From CAWIJJ01 sp963836405 (GTDB lineage: Bacteria; Acidobacteriota; Terriglobia; Bryobacterales; Bryobacteraceae): a stretch of DNA of 64,000 nucleotides. This document shows, one piece after another, positions 37,179 through 46,037 of this stretch. The translations under genes and the position numbers were made by a program. Location of the stretch: contig CAWIJL010000016.1 in NCBI GenBank assembly GCA_963836405.1, positions 124,001 to 188,000 on the forward strand. Reading direction: 5' to 3'. Each line of letters starts with the position of its first letter. The stretch's first letter is position 1. The notes under the pieces are model-generated. The model searched no databases and was not told where the DNA came from. It saw only the letters and a program-made list of their open reading frames with translations.

Positions 37179-39587
37179 GTGAAAACGAGCGCGGAAGTCC
37201 TGGAATTCGAAGCCATGCGGCAGGTGCTGGGCCGCTACGTGCCGAGCCCGGCGGGCCGGCGCGAACTTGAAAAGGTGGAGCCGCATCACGACCGGCAGCG
37301 CCTCGTCGACGACCTCCAGGAGGCCGGCGAAGCCATCGGCTACCTGCGCCTCGCCGCGCAGCCCCAGCCCGCCGCGCGCGGCGCCGCCATCCGCGTCGAG
37401 TTCGGCGGCCTCCCCGATACCCAGGAGGCCGTGCACAAGCTGCGCATCGAAGGCGCCAGCCTCGACCCCAAAGAGATCTTCGACGTCTTCGCCCTCCTCG
37501 ACCGCGCCGCCGACGCCAAAAGCGTCCTCACCGCCGCCGCCGAACGCTTTCCACGCCTCGGCCGCCGCGCCGCCGCTATCGGAGATTTTCGCAACCTGCT
37601 CAAAGAGCTCGACGGCAAGATCCTTCCCGACGGCAGCGTTGCCGACTGCGCCTCCGTCGCCCTCGCCCGCCTCCGCCGCGATATCGAGCGCCAGAAGAAA
37701 TCCATTCAGGAATCGCTCGAACGCTTTCTGCGCGCCCACCGCGAGGAAGGCGTGCTCCAGGAGGAGTTCGTCACCATCCGCAACGAGCGCTTCGTTGTCC
37801 CCGTCATCGCCGGCCAGCGGCGCAAGCTCGATGGAGTCATCCACGGCGCCAGCTCCAGCGGCCATACCCTCTTCGTCGAGCCGCTCGAAACTATCGACCT
37901 CAATAACGAACTGGTGCGGCTGTTCGAAGAGGAGGCGCGCGAGGTTCACCGCATCCTGCGCGAGATGACCGAGCGCCTTCGCGGGTACTCCGATTCCATT
38001 CGCCAGACGCTCGTCACCATGGCCGAGCTCGAGCTGGTCTTCGCCAAGGGACGCTTCGCCGCGGAGTTCGATTGCGTCGTCCCCCGCTTCGGCGACAAAC
38101 TCATGCTGCGCGACGCCCGCCATCCCCTCCTCGAAGACGTGCTGCGCCGCAAGCGCAAAGCCGCCGTTCCCGTCAGCCTCGAGCTTTCGCGCGACCGCCG
38201 CACCCTGCTCATCAGCGGCCCCAACACCGGCGGCAAAACCGTCACCCTCAAAACCGTCGGACTCCTCACCCTCATGGCGCAGGCGGCCATCCCCGTGCCC
38301 GCCGCCGAGGCCGAGTTCCCGCTCTTTGAGCAGGTGCTCGCCGACATCGGAGATTTTCAGTCCATCCAGGAAAACCTCAGCACCTTTTCCGCGCACGTCT
38401 CCAACATTCGCGAGATGGCGCTGGACGTGACCCCGGATTCGCTCGTGCTGCTCGACGAGCTCGGCTCCGCAACCGACCCGGAAGAAGGCGGCGCGCTCGG
38501 CGTCGCCATCGTCGAGCATTTCCGCACGTCCGGAGCCTTCACCCTCGTCTCCACCCACTTGATGAACCTGAAGATTTACGGCGCCTCCACCGAAGGCGTG
38601 GTCAACGGGTCCATGGGCTTCGACGAAGAAACCTTCGAGCCCACCTTCCGCTTGCAGCTCGGGCTGCCCGGCAAATCCGCCGGCCTCGACATCGCCACCC
38701 GCCTCGGCATGCCGGAAGACATCATGCTGCGCGCCCGCCGTTCCATGAGCGACCGCGAGCGCGACGTCACCCGCTTCCTTTCCGAGCTGCACCGCCGCAT
38801 CGAAGAGACCGGCGCGCTCGAGCAGACGCTGCGCGCGAAAATCGCCGACCTGGAACGGCAGGGCAGGGAGCTGGCGGCCGAATGGGAGAAGCGCGAATCG
38901 GCCAAGCTGAAGGAGCTGGAGCGGCGCACCGACGCGGCCCTCGCGCGCTTTGAAGAAACTGCTAACGAGACCATCGGCAAGATTACGCAGAGCGGAGACC
39001 GCCGAAAAGCCGAACAGGAAGCCCTGCGCCGCATCGCCAAAACCAAGCGCGAGCTGCGCGAGGATTTTCACACCACCGTCCTCTCCACGGAAGAGGATTC
39101 GCGCCAGGGCAGCATCGCCGCCCCCCGCATCGAAGAGGGAGCGCGCGTGCGCCTGCGCGATGTGCGCGACCCGGCCCGCGTCCGCCGTCTCCTCGGCAAC
39201 GGCCGCCTCGAAGTGGAGGCCGGCTTCATGAAGATGCAGGTCTCAATCGACGACGTGCTCGAAGTCCTCCCCGAGAGCGCCGCCTCCTCCGGCAAGCTGC
39301 CGAAGAACGTGACCTACAAACCCGCCCCCGAGCTCAACCCCGTGCACCAGGAGATCAACGTCATCGGCCAGCGCGCCGAAGAAGCGCGCGACGCCGTCGA
39401 CGAGTTCCTGGACCGCGCCGTCATGGCCACCGCCAGCCGCGTCCGCATCGTCCACGGCCATGGCATGGGCGTCCTCAAGAAAACCATCGCCGAACTCCTC
39501 TCCCGCCACCCCCACGTCGCCCGCTTCTACCCGGCAACCCAACACGAAGGCGGCGCCGGCGCCACCATCGTAGAGCTGCGCGACTAG
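37179..39587 (+). CDS. mutS2: Endonuclease MutS2
   Basis: An 802-residue MutS2. The core and lever region is followed by the MutS ATPase (Walker A SGPNTGGKTVTLKTVGLL; Walker B SLVLLDELGSATDPEEGGAL; then STHLMNLK). A long charged coiled-coil follows, and the C-terminal Smr nuclease domain (VRIVHGHGMGVLKKTIAELL, GGAGATIVELRD). MutS2 suppresses recombination and acts on stalled ribosomes in some bacteria. GTG start 37179, 1 bp after the Nudix stop. A degenerate second copy of its 3' end lies at 40714-40785. Confidence 0.95.
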   Translation: MKTSAEVLEFEAMRQVLGRYVPSPAGRRELEKVEPHHDRQRLVDDLQEAGEAIGYLRLAAQPQPAARGAAIRVEFGGLPDTQEAVHKLRIEGASLDPKEIFDVFALLDRAADAKSVLTAAAERFPRLGRRAAAIGDFRNLLKELDGKILPDGSVADCASVALARLRRDIERQKKSIQESLERFLRAHREEGVLQEEFVTIRNERFVVPVIAGQRRKLDGVIHGASSSGHTLFVEPLETIDLNNELVRLFEEEAREVHRILREMTERLRGYSDSIRQTLVTMAELELVFAKGRFAAEFDCVVPRFGDKLMLRDARHPLLEDVLRRKRKAAVPVSLELSRDRRTLLISGPNTGGKTVTLKTVGLLTLMAQAAIPVPAAEAEFPLFEQVLADIGDFQSIQENLSTFSAHVSNIREMALDVTPDSLVLLDELGSATDPEEGGALGVAIVEHFRTSGAFTLVSTHLMNLKIYGASTEGVVNGSMGFDEETFEPTFRLQLGLPGKSAGLDIATRLGMPEDIMLRARRSMSDRERDVTRFLSELHRRIEETGALEQTLRAKIADLERQGRELAAEWEKRESAKLKELERRTDAALARFEETANETIGKITQSGDRRKAEQEALRRIAKTKRELREDFHTTVLSTEEDSRQGSIAAPRIEEGARVRLRDVRDPARVRRLLGNGRLEVEAGFMKMQVSIDDVLEVLPESAASSGKLPKNVTYKPAPELNPVHQEINVIGQRAEEARDAVDEFLDRAVMATASRVRIVHGHGMGVLKKTIAELLSRHPHVARFYPATQHEGGAGATIVELRD

Positions 39588-39718
39588 CCTCGACTTTAGC
39601 CGGGGACTGACAAACTGGCGCGGGTCGGCCTTCGAAACCGCAGGCGAGTGGGTCCTCTTCGCTTCGACGTAGCTTACAAACCGCATTTCGTGGCACCAAC
39701 GATGGCTGCGGGAAATTG

Positions 39719-40108
39719 TTACGCGGGCCGGATGGGAAGACGAGATTCCTGACGCCCAAGCGCGATGAGCGCGGTGTCCGCCGTGAGGAGTACGAGGTTT
39801 TCAGCTTCGGCCACGCTCAACAGCAGGCGGTCGAACGGATCGCGGTGAGACTCCGCAGCTTTCACGCGGGTCAAGACGTGTTCGACGGTTACCGATAGAA
39901 CCGCGGCTCCTGCTGACCCCATCTCATCACGAAAGCGCGCCGGTGCGATCGGTAATTTACCCAGGCGGTGCTTGAGATCGACCTCCCAAATGCTGGCGAC
40001 CGACACAGCACACGGCGAGCTGACCATTAACTCCCGCGAGGACTTGGAGAGCCGCGGGCTGGCGGTGAGCCACCAGAGCGCCACCTGAGTATCAAGGAGC
40101 AGTCTCAC
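39719..40108 (-). CDS. PIN-domain toxin (VapC-like)
   Basis: A 129-residue PIN ribonuclease starting at GTG 40106-40108 (LLLDTQVALWWLTASPRLS). Conserved acidic residues are visible: Asp in LLDTQ, Glu in SIWEVDLKH and Asp in HRDPFDRLLLSVAE. This subfamily (COG3744-like) pairs with Phd/YefM antitoxins. Its start overlaps the stop of the antitoxin gene (4 bp), so the pair is translationally coupled. Confidence 0.85.
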   Translation of the reverse strand: MRLLLDTQVALWWLTASPRLSKSSRELMVSSPCAVSVASIWEVDLKHRLGKLPIAPARFRDEMGSAGAAVLSVTVEHVLTRVKAAESHRDPFDRLLLSVAEAENLVLLTADTALIALGRQESRLPIRPA

Positions 40109-40344
40109 ATCTGGCCCTCGAGGCTCCTGGCGATTTGTGCATCTAGCTCCGGGGTGAAGGCCGCGTCGATAGAGGCTCTGAATTTCTTCAACTTGCCCCA
40201 ACCACCCAGATGGCCTCGCCTGGCGACTGGCACCAGCCTGACCATCGGTTCGCCGTTGCTGGCGATCACGATATCCTCGCCTGCGAGAGCTTCCTTGACG
40301 AGCCGCGAGAGCTGATTCTTAGCCTCCAGCATGTTGACTTTCAT
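40105..40344 (-). CDS. Phd/YefM-type antitoxin
   Basis: A 79-residue antitoxin: KVNMLEAKNQLSRLVKEALA, GEDIVIASNGEPMVRLVPV is the Phd/YefM fold, and the C-terminal half (FTPELDAQIARSLEGQM) would wrap the toxin. Start ATG 40342-40344 with a near-perfect GGAGGAGG ribosome site. It probably represses its own operon. Confidence 0.88.
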   Translation of the reverse strand: MKVNMLEAKNQLSRLVKEALAGEDIVIASNGEPMVRLVPVARRGHLGGWGKLKKFRASIDAAFTPELDAQIARSLEGQM

Positions 40345-40936
40345 GCGTCCTCCTCCACGGCCTATTGTAGCCTGGCTTGGCCAACTTAGCCAAGCAGGGC
40401 GGAACGATGACGATTGGGCCGGCTCGCAACACATTCCCGCGTGCCATTTGGGCGTTAGGCCGCAATGGTTTTGTGCTCGGCGATCTTGCGCCCATGCCCG
40501 ACAATTCTGTGAATGAAAAACACCGTCAGGCTCACGGCCGCGAGGCAGATAATGAACGCCCGGATCGCCGGCCAGTCCACGGTCCTCGGACGAATCTCCT
40601 CGCCGGCAGTCTGGCGCGTCTGACACGGGATGCGAGGCGCAGAAGGAAGACAAGCTCCGACAGCAAGACGGACCCGCAAGTGTAGATCGCGGCCCGGGAG
40701 AGCGGCGTGCGGACGTCGCCGAGCTACTCTCCCCCATCCCCACGTCGTCCGCTTCTACCCCGCCACCCAGTAGGAAAGCGGCGCGTTCTTGGCGCCTCCG
40801 GGACCGCTTCAAGCACCACACGCCGCTCATTCCTCCGGCCCGGCGGGAGCGTCGGTAAAGGCCGTGGCGTGGGTGAGGAGGTAAGTACACTCCGCCAATC
40901 TCATCATTATGCGTTTATCCGGCCAATCTCTGCCCG
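40345..40936. other. 590-bp gap of mixed fragments
   Basis: No intact gene. CTTGGC/GCCAAG (about 40374-40394) forms a short inverted repeat upstream of the toxin-antitoxin pair. On the minus strand 40455-40600 encodes a single membrane-helix-like segment (AFIICLAAVSLTVFFIHRIVG), possibly the end of a lost membrane protein gene. A degenerate copy of the mutS2 3' end follows at 40714-40785. The rest shows nothing. Confidence 0.35.
40714..40785 (+). repeat. Degenerate second copy of the mutS2 3' end
   Basis: Matches 39485-39557, the last codons of mutS2, at roughly 80% identity by eye. Shared words include ccccacgtcg, ccgcttctaccc and agcggcgc/aggcggcgc. Single-base gaps break the frame and a TAG is present. 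It lies beside the recombinase relic, as expected when an integrative element uses a gene end as its attachment site. Confidence 0.6.
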
Positions 40937-41673
40937 TTATCCAGCGGGGTTGAGTTTGCGAGCCTCGGAGAGGATTTTGGTCAATCGGTTGGAGAGTCGA
41001 TCAAGGCAGCGGCGGGGAGGGCCGTCTGGCAGGGAACGGCGGAACATCTCGATGGCGTGTTGAGCGAACAGGAGGGCATCGGCAAGGCCATCCAGGCCTG
41101 CCCGCGGCGACATCGCTGGCGCTTTCGGTTGTGGCACCAGATGCCGGGGCCGCGAGCGGGCCAGGTGGAGCTCACGTTGCAAATCGTCGCCGGCGACCTG
41201 GACGTACTTCATGCTCATCTCGGCTTTAACGTGGCCGAGGAGCGTCATCAGGGCAGGCAAGCTGACGCCCGCGCGCACCATCCCAGTGGCATATGTGTGC
41301 CTCAGTTGATGCGGAACGATACGCTGGGAATCCGCAAGGCGCGATCGACGAGGGCGACGCGCTGATTGATGGTGGCGCCAGTCAGTTCGCGTTCCTGGCC
41401 CGACTGGAACCGCACATAGTCCAGCAGCGTCGTTGCGGTGAGGGCATCTTTGGTGACCACGTCAGTGTGGTGAACACTCTCCCACCACCGGAGAAAATGC
41501 AACAGTTCGTGCGCATAAGTGCGCAGGGTGGTGTCGGCCAGGCGTCTGAGCATCTCGTAGTCGAGATACTGGTTAATCCAGTCGATCTCACGGCCGGTGG
41601 CCTGTTCGACAATGCGGTACGGGCAGCGCACATGGTTGTTGGAAGGAGTGGAAACTACGCGGAAGCTCATCAT
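40937..41673 (-). pseudogene. Tyrosine recombinase/integrase, internally deleted
   Basis: The N-terminal SAM-like core-binding domain is intact (MMSFRVVSTPSNNHVRCPY, YLDYEMLRRLADTTLRTYAHE, LLHFLRWWESVHHTDV) to about 41302. The C-terminal catalytic end follows at once in another frame (QLRHTYATGMVRAGVSL, LMTLLGHVKAEMSMKYVQV), containing the HxxR-like box and the catalytic Tyr. The part between, including the first catalytic Arg, is missing (about 100 or more codons). The gene starts at 41673, overlapping the primase stop (ATGA), so the two were one operon. Confidence 0.75.
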
Positions 41674-42280
41674 CGCGCTGCCTCCAGCAGTGACTGGAAC
41701 TGATGCGCATCGCCGCCTCGGACGAAAAAGCTGTTCGGATCATGGCCGGCGGGCAGCGTGACGGTACGGACGTCTACACCTTGCCCGGAGAGCCGGCCGG
41801 CAAGCGATTGTGCGGCTTTCTGCCCGCTGCCGTTCGCATCCGCATCAAAGGCCAGGTAGACGGTTCGCCGGTCGTCGCCGAGTTGACGGAACTGGCGCGC
41901 ATTGAGATTCACACCTAACGAACAGGTGACATTTTCAAAGCCGGCCTGCCATAAGGCGGCGTAGTCAAACAGGCCCTCAACCAGAATCAACTCGGGATAC
42001 CGCCGGGCCTGGTCCCATGAATATAAGCCGCCCTTCGCGGCCGGCAAGAAACGATGCGGTGGCGCCGCCGCAGACAGACTGCGGCCATAGAGATTGCCTT
42101 CCAGCGGAAACACCACGCGGTGCCGGTAGGTGTCGTAGCCAGCGGCGCTCACCAAGCCGGCTTGCCGCAAAGCCTCGACCGGGTAACCCCGGTCTGCCAG
42201 CCAAGCTCGCAAGCAGCCGCCAGGTGCGTAGCATCGACGAGAGCGAAGCTTTGGAGTGTCTTGCCAAAGTGTGTTGCCGT
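41670..42280 (-). pseudogene. TOPRIM-domain (DnaG-like) primase, 5'-truncated
   Basis: The C-terminal part of a CHC2/TOPRIM primase-like protein: YAPGGCLRAWLADRGYPVEA, YRHRVVFPLEGNLYGRSL and the TOPRIM motifs LILVEGLFDYAAL and VYLAFDADANGSGQKAA. The N-terminal zinc-finger half is absent; the homology fades at about 42280, where the VOC gene begins. With the recombinase it forms the remnant of a mobile element. Confidence 0.7.
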
Positions 42281-42303
42281 AGCCGGCGGCGTCGCGACAC
42301 GCG

Positions 42304-42702
42304 CTAACTCTCCGCGGTTGTTGTTGCGTTCGGATAGTTGAAGAACAGCTGATTGCCGTCGGGATCGTCGACCACCAGCAGCCGGTAGCCCCACCGGCCG
42401 TCCTTGACCGGAGCGCCCTTGGCTTCGAGCTCGGCCCGCAGCGCATCGAGCGCCGCGACTGAGGCCTCGTGTGTCTCCGGCTCCACGTTCAACGAGATGA
42501 ACATCAATCCTTTGCCCGCCTTCTCGGGCCAGTGGCTGGAAAGGATCAGCGCGCAGCCCTGCCGCTCCACTTGGGCGACGAAGGTCTTGCCGTCCTCCTC
42601 GAAACGCCAGGGGCTCGAGAAGCCGAGACGGTCCACGTAGAAGCGGATCGATGCGTCGACATTGCTCACGTGCAAGACGGCGCGAGCGAACCACTCGGTC
42701 AA
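42304..42702 (-). CDS. VOC-superfamily (glyoxalase/bleomycin-resistance-type) protein
   Basis: A 132-residue protein with two VOC half-repeats: AVLHVSNVDASIRFYVDRLG at the start and LLVVDDPDGNQLFFNYP at the end. Possible metal ligands are His11 and the late Glu/Asp region. It starts at TTG 42702, overlapping the stop of the upstream membrane-protein gene by 4 bp. Likely a small-molecule binding or modifying enzyme; substrate unknown. Confidence 0.83.
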   Translation of the reverse strand: MTEWFARAVLHVSNVDASIRFYVDRLGFSSPWRFEEDGKTFVAQVERQGCALILSSHWPEKAGKGLMFISLNVEPETHEASVAALDALRAELEAKGAPVKDGRWGYRLLVVDDPDGNQLFFNYPNATTTAES

Positions 42703-42972
42703 ACGCTGGATCTCCTCACAGCAAAACTCGCCGCCATCTTAATCCCAGTCAACACCGCGCACCCCAGCATCGCCACCCTCACATACACCGCATAGTGCAT
42801 CGGCGGATCGCCCGCCACCTGCCGCGCCAGCCCGAACGCCGCGCTCACCAGGCAGAACCCGAAGTACCATCGCTCTTCGTCCCGCCCCAAGTCCCAGAAA
42901 CCCCACCGAGTGCGCCAGCGCCACCACCGCCCGCTTGCGGTTCGTCAGGATGCGGTACCGCTTCGCCGTCAT
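42699..42972 (-). pseudogene. Small two- or three-helix membrane protein, frameshifted
   Basis: The first 28 codons (from 42972: TAKRYRILTNRKRAVVALAH) and the rest (RWYFGFCLVSAAFGLARQV, YAVYVRVAMLGCAVLTGIKM) are in different frames, joined near 42885-42890. Together they make one roughly 90-residue membrane protein of a type I associate with Acidobacteria; its role is unknown. The gene overlaps its neighbours by 4 bp at both ends, showing that it was a full member of the ABM/membrane/VOC operon. Confidence 0.6.
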
Positions 42973-43265
42973 GCGATCCGCTGATAGGTCTCCACCCGCG
43001 CCGCCTCGGCCAGAAATTCACCCGACCGCGCACGAAATGCCTTCAGGTGGTCCGACGCCGCGTGCCGCTCCAGGTCGCCCGCCGAGGCCCAGTTCTCGTA
43101 GAACACGATCCGTCCCGGGTCGTCCGTGTGTACGTGCAGGTCGTATTGCACGCACCCTTCTTCTTTCCGTGTCGGCTCCACCAGAGCGAGCGCCGCGCTC
43201 CGCAGTTCCGCTTCTTTTCCCGGCTTCGCCACCATCTCGGCAACTACCGTCAGCAATTCCGCCAT
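42969..43265 (-). CDS. Antibiotic biosynthesis monooxygenase (ABM) domain protein
   Basis: A 98-residue dimeric ferredoxin-like ABM protein: LTVVAEMVAKPGKEAEL, CVQYDLHVHTDDPGRIVFYE, NWASAGDLERHAASDHLKAF. Such proteins are cofactor-free monooxygenases or quinol/aldehyde-handling enzymes. ATG 43265; overlaps the next gene by ATGA. Confidence 0.87.
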   Translation of the reverse strand: MAELLTVVAEMVAKPGKEAELRSAALALVEPTRKEEGCVQYDLHVHTDDPGRIVFYENWASAGDLERHAASDHLKAFRARSGEFLAEAARVETYQRIA

Positions 43266-43330
43266 TTCAAGTCGATCATCTCACACGGCGTGTCCCGCAG
43301 TGCTATGCTTCGTTTGAGGGCTATCCTGTC

Positions 43331-44173
43331 GTGTCGCGCTACCTCACCGTCCTGGTGCTGCTCGCCGCCGCATCGCTGTTCGCCTTTCAGCGGCCCTTCC
43401 GCCAGTTCGCCACCCGCCAGTACGACAACTTCCCCATCCCGCCCGACTGGAACGAAAAGACCGAGTGGGTCTTCGGCCGCCTCATCTATCCCGATGGCGC
43501 CAGCCGCGGAGGCTTCGGCCGGCGCGGGGGCTTCGGCCGGCGCGGCGGCGGTTTCGGCAACTGGCGCGAAGGCTTCACCAGTTGGACCACCGACTACCCC
43601 CGTTCCGACCGCCACTTCGTCCAGGCCGTCCGTCGCCTCACCCGCGTTCATACCCGCTCCGTCGAGCAGGGCGTCAATCCCGAAGACGGCGACCACTACG
43701 ACTGGCCCTGGCTCTACGGCGTCGAAGTCGGCCGCTGGGGCCCCTCCGGCGAATACGCCGCCGCCCTCCGCGAGTACCTCCTCCGTGGCGGCTTCCTCAT
43801 GGTGGACGACTTCCACGGCACCGACCAGTGGGACAATTTCGTCGCCGGCATGCGCGAGGTGCTGCCCGACCGCGAGATCGTCGACATCCCCGATAACGAT
43901 CCCATCTTTCACCTCATCTACGACCTCGACGACCGCTTTCAGGTGCCCGGCGTCCAATACCTCAATTCCGGCCGGACCTACGAGCAGGACGGCATCACCC
44001 CCCGCTGGCGCGCCATCTACGACGATAAGGGCCGCATCATGGTCGCCATCTGCCTCAATATGGATCTCGGCGACGCCTGGGAATGGGCCGACGACCCCCG
44101 CTATCCGGAGAAATTCTCCGGCCTCGCCATGCGCGTCGGCATCAACTACGTCGTCTATCCCATGACCCACTGA
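43331..44173 (+). CDS. DUF4159 domain protein, exported or membrane-anchored
   Basis: A 280-residue protein. An N-terminal hydrophobic segment (YLTVLVLLAAASLFAF) is followed by a DUF4159 domain covering most of the rest (FVQAVRRLTRVHTRSVEQG, LREYLLRGGFLMVDDFHG, PIFHLIYDL, MRVGINYVVYPMTH). Between them a Gly/Arg-rich insert repeats GGFGRRGG twice, which is unusual. Start GTG 43331 with GAGGG upstream. DUF4159 has a glutamine-amidotransferase-like fold with unknown role. Confidence 0.8.
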   Translation: MSRYLTVLVLLAAASLFAFQRPFRQFATRQYDNFPIPPDWNEKTEWVFGRLIYPDGASRGGFGRRGGFGRRGGGFGNWREGFTSWTTDYPRSDRHFVQAVRRLTRVHTRSVEQGVNPEDGDHYDWPWLYGVEVGRWGPSGEYAAALREYLLRGGFLMVDDFHGTDQWDNFVAGMREVLPDREIVDIPDNDPIFHLIYDLDDRFQVPGVQYLNSGRTYEQDGITPRWRAIYDDKGRIMVAICLNMDLGDAWEWADDPRYPEKFSGLAMRVGINYVVYPMTH

Positions 44174-44296
44174 TCCACTCGGCGCAATTCGTTGATCCAA
44201 GATCCCGCCGCCCCTGTGGGCTAAGATACGCGGCATTTCGGTGGGGACGCTGAGACTGGGTGCCGGCAATAAAGTCGAAACAGGAACGCTGGCCTG

Positions 44297-45563
44297 TTAA
44301 CTGCCCGGCACGGCCGTCGCTTGCAGGCTGTCGTACACCTGCGCGAACAAACTCTTCCACGGATAACTCGCCGCCATCGACAGGTAAATGCGTCGCACAC
44401 TCACCCGGACCCGCGCGCCGATCTTCAGCAACCGCGTGCGAATCGTAGGCACTTGTGCCTGCGCCATCTCCGTGTTCTTCAAACCCAATCGACGCAAACC
44501 GCACATCAGCACGTAAGCCATGGCCGAAAAGTACATCCGCATCGGATCCGCTCTCATCGTTTCGGCGCTGACGCGATCGGCAAACAGACTGAACTGCTCC
44601 TCCGGTTCTCCATCTCTCCGCGGGCGCAATAGAGTTCTTCGTACAGCGCTTGCGCCGCCCATCGTTCCGCTCGCAGGGACGTCACCACAAAGCGCGGATT
44701 CTCTTTGCCGTCGATGTGTTCGGCTTTGGCCACCACGCGCCGCTCCCGGGCCCAGCCGCCCTTCTTCCGCTTCCTGGTCTGGTAAGAGAACTCGGTAAAC
44801 ACCCGCGCCGGCTTGCCGGTCTGGCCCCACTGCTCCGTCGCCTGCCACATCTGCGGCCCGATGATCCGCCGCAGTCGCTGATTGCGCGCCAAACCGAACA
44901 CGTACTCGATTCGATTCTCTTCACACCAGCTCATCAACTCATTGCGGCAGAAGCCCGAGTCGCCACGCAAAATGATCCTCACCTCCGGCCAGGCTGCGCG
45001 GATCTGCCCCACGATTCGTTGAATCTCCACCAGAGCCCCTCCTGTTGACCATGCAACGGAAAATCGGTGGCGTCCACATCCAGGATGATTTCCTCTGGCG
45101 CGGTAGGATGCGATTCCAGGAATACCTTCACCAACAACTCGTCGATGCCCGCTCTCCAGAAGGTGATCTTCTTGTACCGGTTCGGCGTGCCGTCGCTCAG
45201 TTCCAGGCGGTTCAGCGTGCTTTTCCCGGCCAGCGGACTGTCCTCCACATCGGCTTTACCCGCCAAGACCCGCAATAGCGGGTCTTGCCGCAGTTGCTCG
45301 TGATCGTTCAAATCCTCATAGCCCAGCGCCAGGCCGTAGATCCGCTGCGACACCAGTTGCTCTACGGAGTGCTCCACGAATACCGGATTGCGGGCGTCCA
45401 GAAAACATTCGGCCAATCGCGGCAGCAGATTCAGTCGACGGTCGGTCTCCCGTAGCAGCAACCCACCGCTGTCGGTGGTAATCGTCCCGCCGTCAAATCG
45501 GGCGACCACTTGGCGCGGAAAATGGACGGCAAACTCGAACGTAGATTGGTTACACTCTGTCAT
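44297..45563 (-). pseudogene. IS1380-type transposase, frameshifted and internally deleted
   Basis: Starts at ATG 45561-45563 (MTECNQSTFEFAVHFPRQVV, DGGTITTDSGGLLLRETD) and includes LDVDATDFPLHGQQEG with the first catalytic Asp. At about 45035 the frame changes and roughly 45 residues are missing before EIQRIVGQIRAAWPEVRII, LRGDSGFCRNELM. A second frame change near 44590 precedes the end (EQFSLFADRVSAETMRADPM, MYFSAMAYVLMCGLRRLG). Three frames in all; the element is dead. Confidence 0.8.
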
Positions 45564-45589
45564 AGCGGAAGCCGTGCTCCTTGCCGGCC

Positions 45590-45955
45590 AGAACATGTTG
45601 TGGCAAATATGTTTATGCCACAGGATTTCCTCATCCCCCGCGGCCACCGTCGCGCAGAAGTACCCCCGCGCCCACAGGTGCTGCCCCCGGACCGCTTTCG
45701 CAATTCGGGAAACTCGTCTTGCAGGCTTCGCGACGACCGTCCCTTGATGTATTGCACCAGTTTGGCTGGCGACAATTGCGGGGGCGCCGACAGCAACATG
45801 TGGATATAGTCCGGGGACACCGCCCCACGGACGATCACCACCTCTCGTGCTTGACAGATCTGCCGGATCAGATCTCGCGCACGCTCCGCTACCCTTCCCT
45901 TCAATACCTTGTGCCGACACTTCGTAATCCAGATCGCGTGGTACTTCAGGTGTTA
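45590..45955 (-). pseudogene. IS200/IS605-type TnpA transposase relic
   Basis: The frame YHAIWITKCRHKVLKGRVAE, SPDYIHMLLSAPPQLSPAKL, QYIKGRSSRSLQDEFPELRK is a Y1 transposase. The remainder (GQHLWARGYFCATVAAGDEE) is in another frame. The HUH motif normally reads D-H-V-H and here is D-Y-I-H, so one metal ligand is lost. The C-terminal catalytic Tyr region is also unrecognisable (EEILWHKHICHNMF). It abuts the IS1380-type relic. No start codon is apparent. Confidence 0.7.
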
Positions 45956-46037
45956 TGTCGCGTGTGTCAAGCACTTGAGCTGCCAGCTCACCGCCTGAAA
46001 GGCGTTGGGATGAGACCTGGAGGCAGGAGCTGAATGG

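Noticed and set aside
37164..39071. A 635-codon minus-strand frame opposite mutS2
   Set aside because: Antisense shadow; mutS2 motifs are unambiguous on the plus strand.
40455..40679. A 74-codon minus-strand ORF with one membrane helix
   Set aside because: No start context or family; probably the end of a lost gene.
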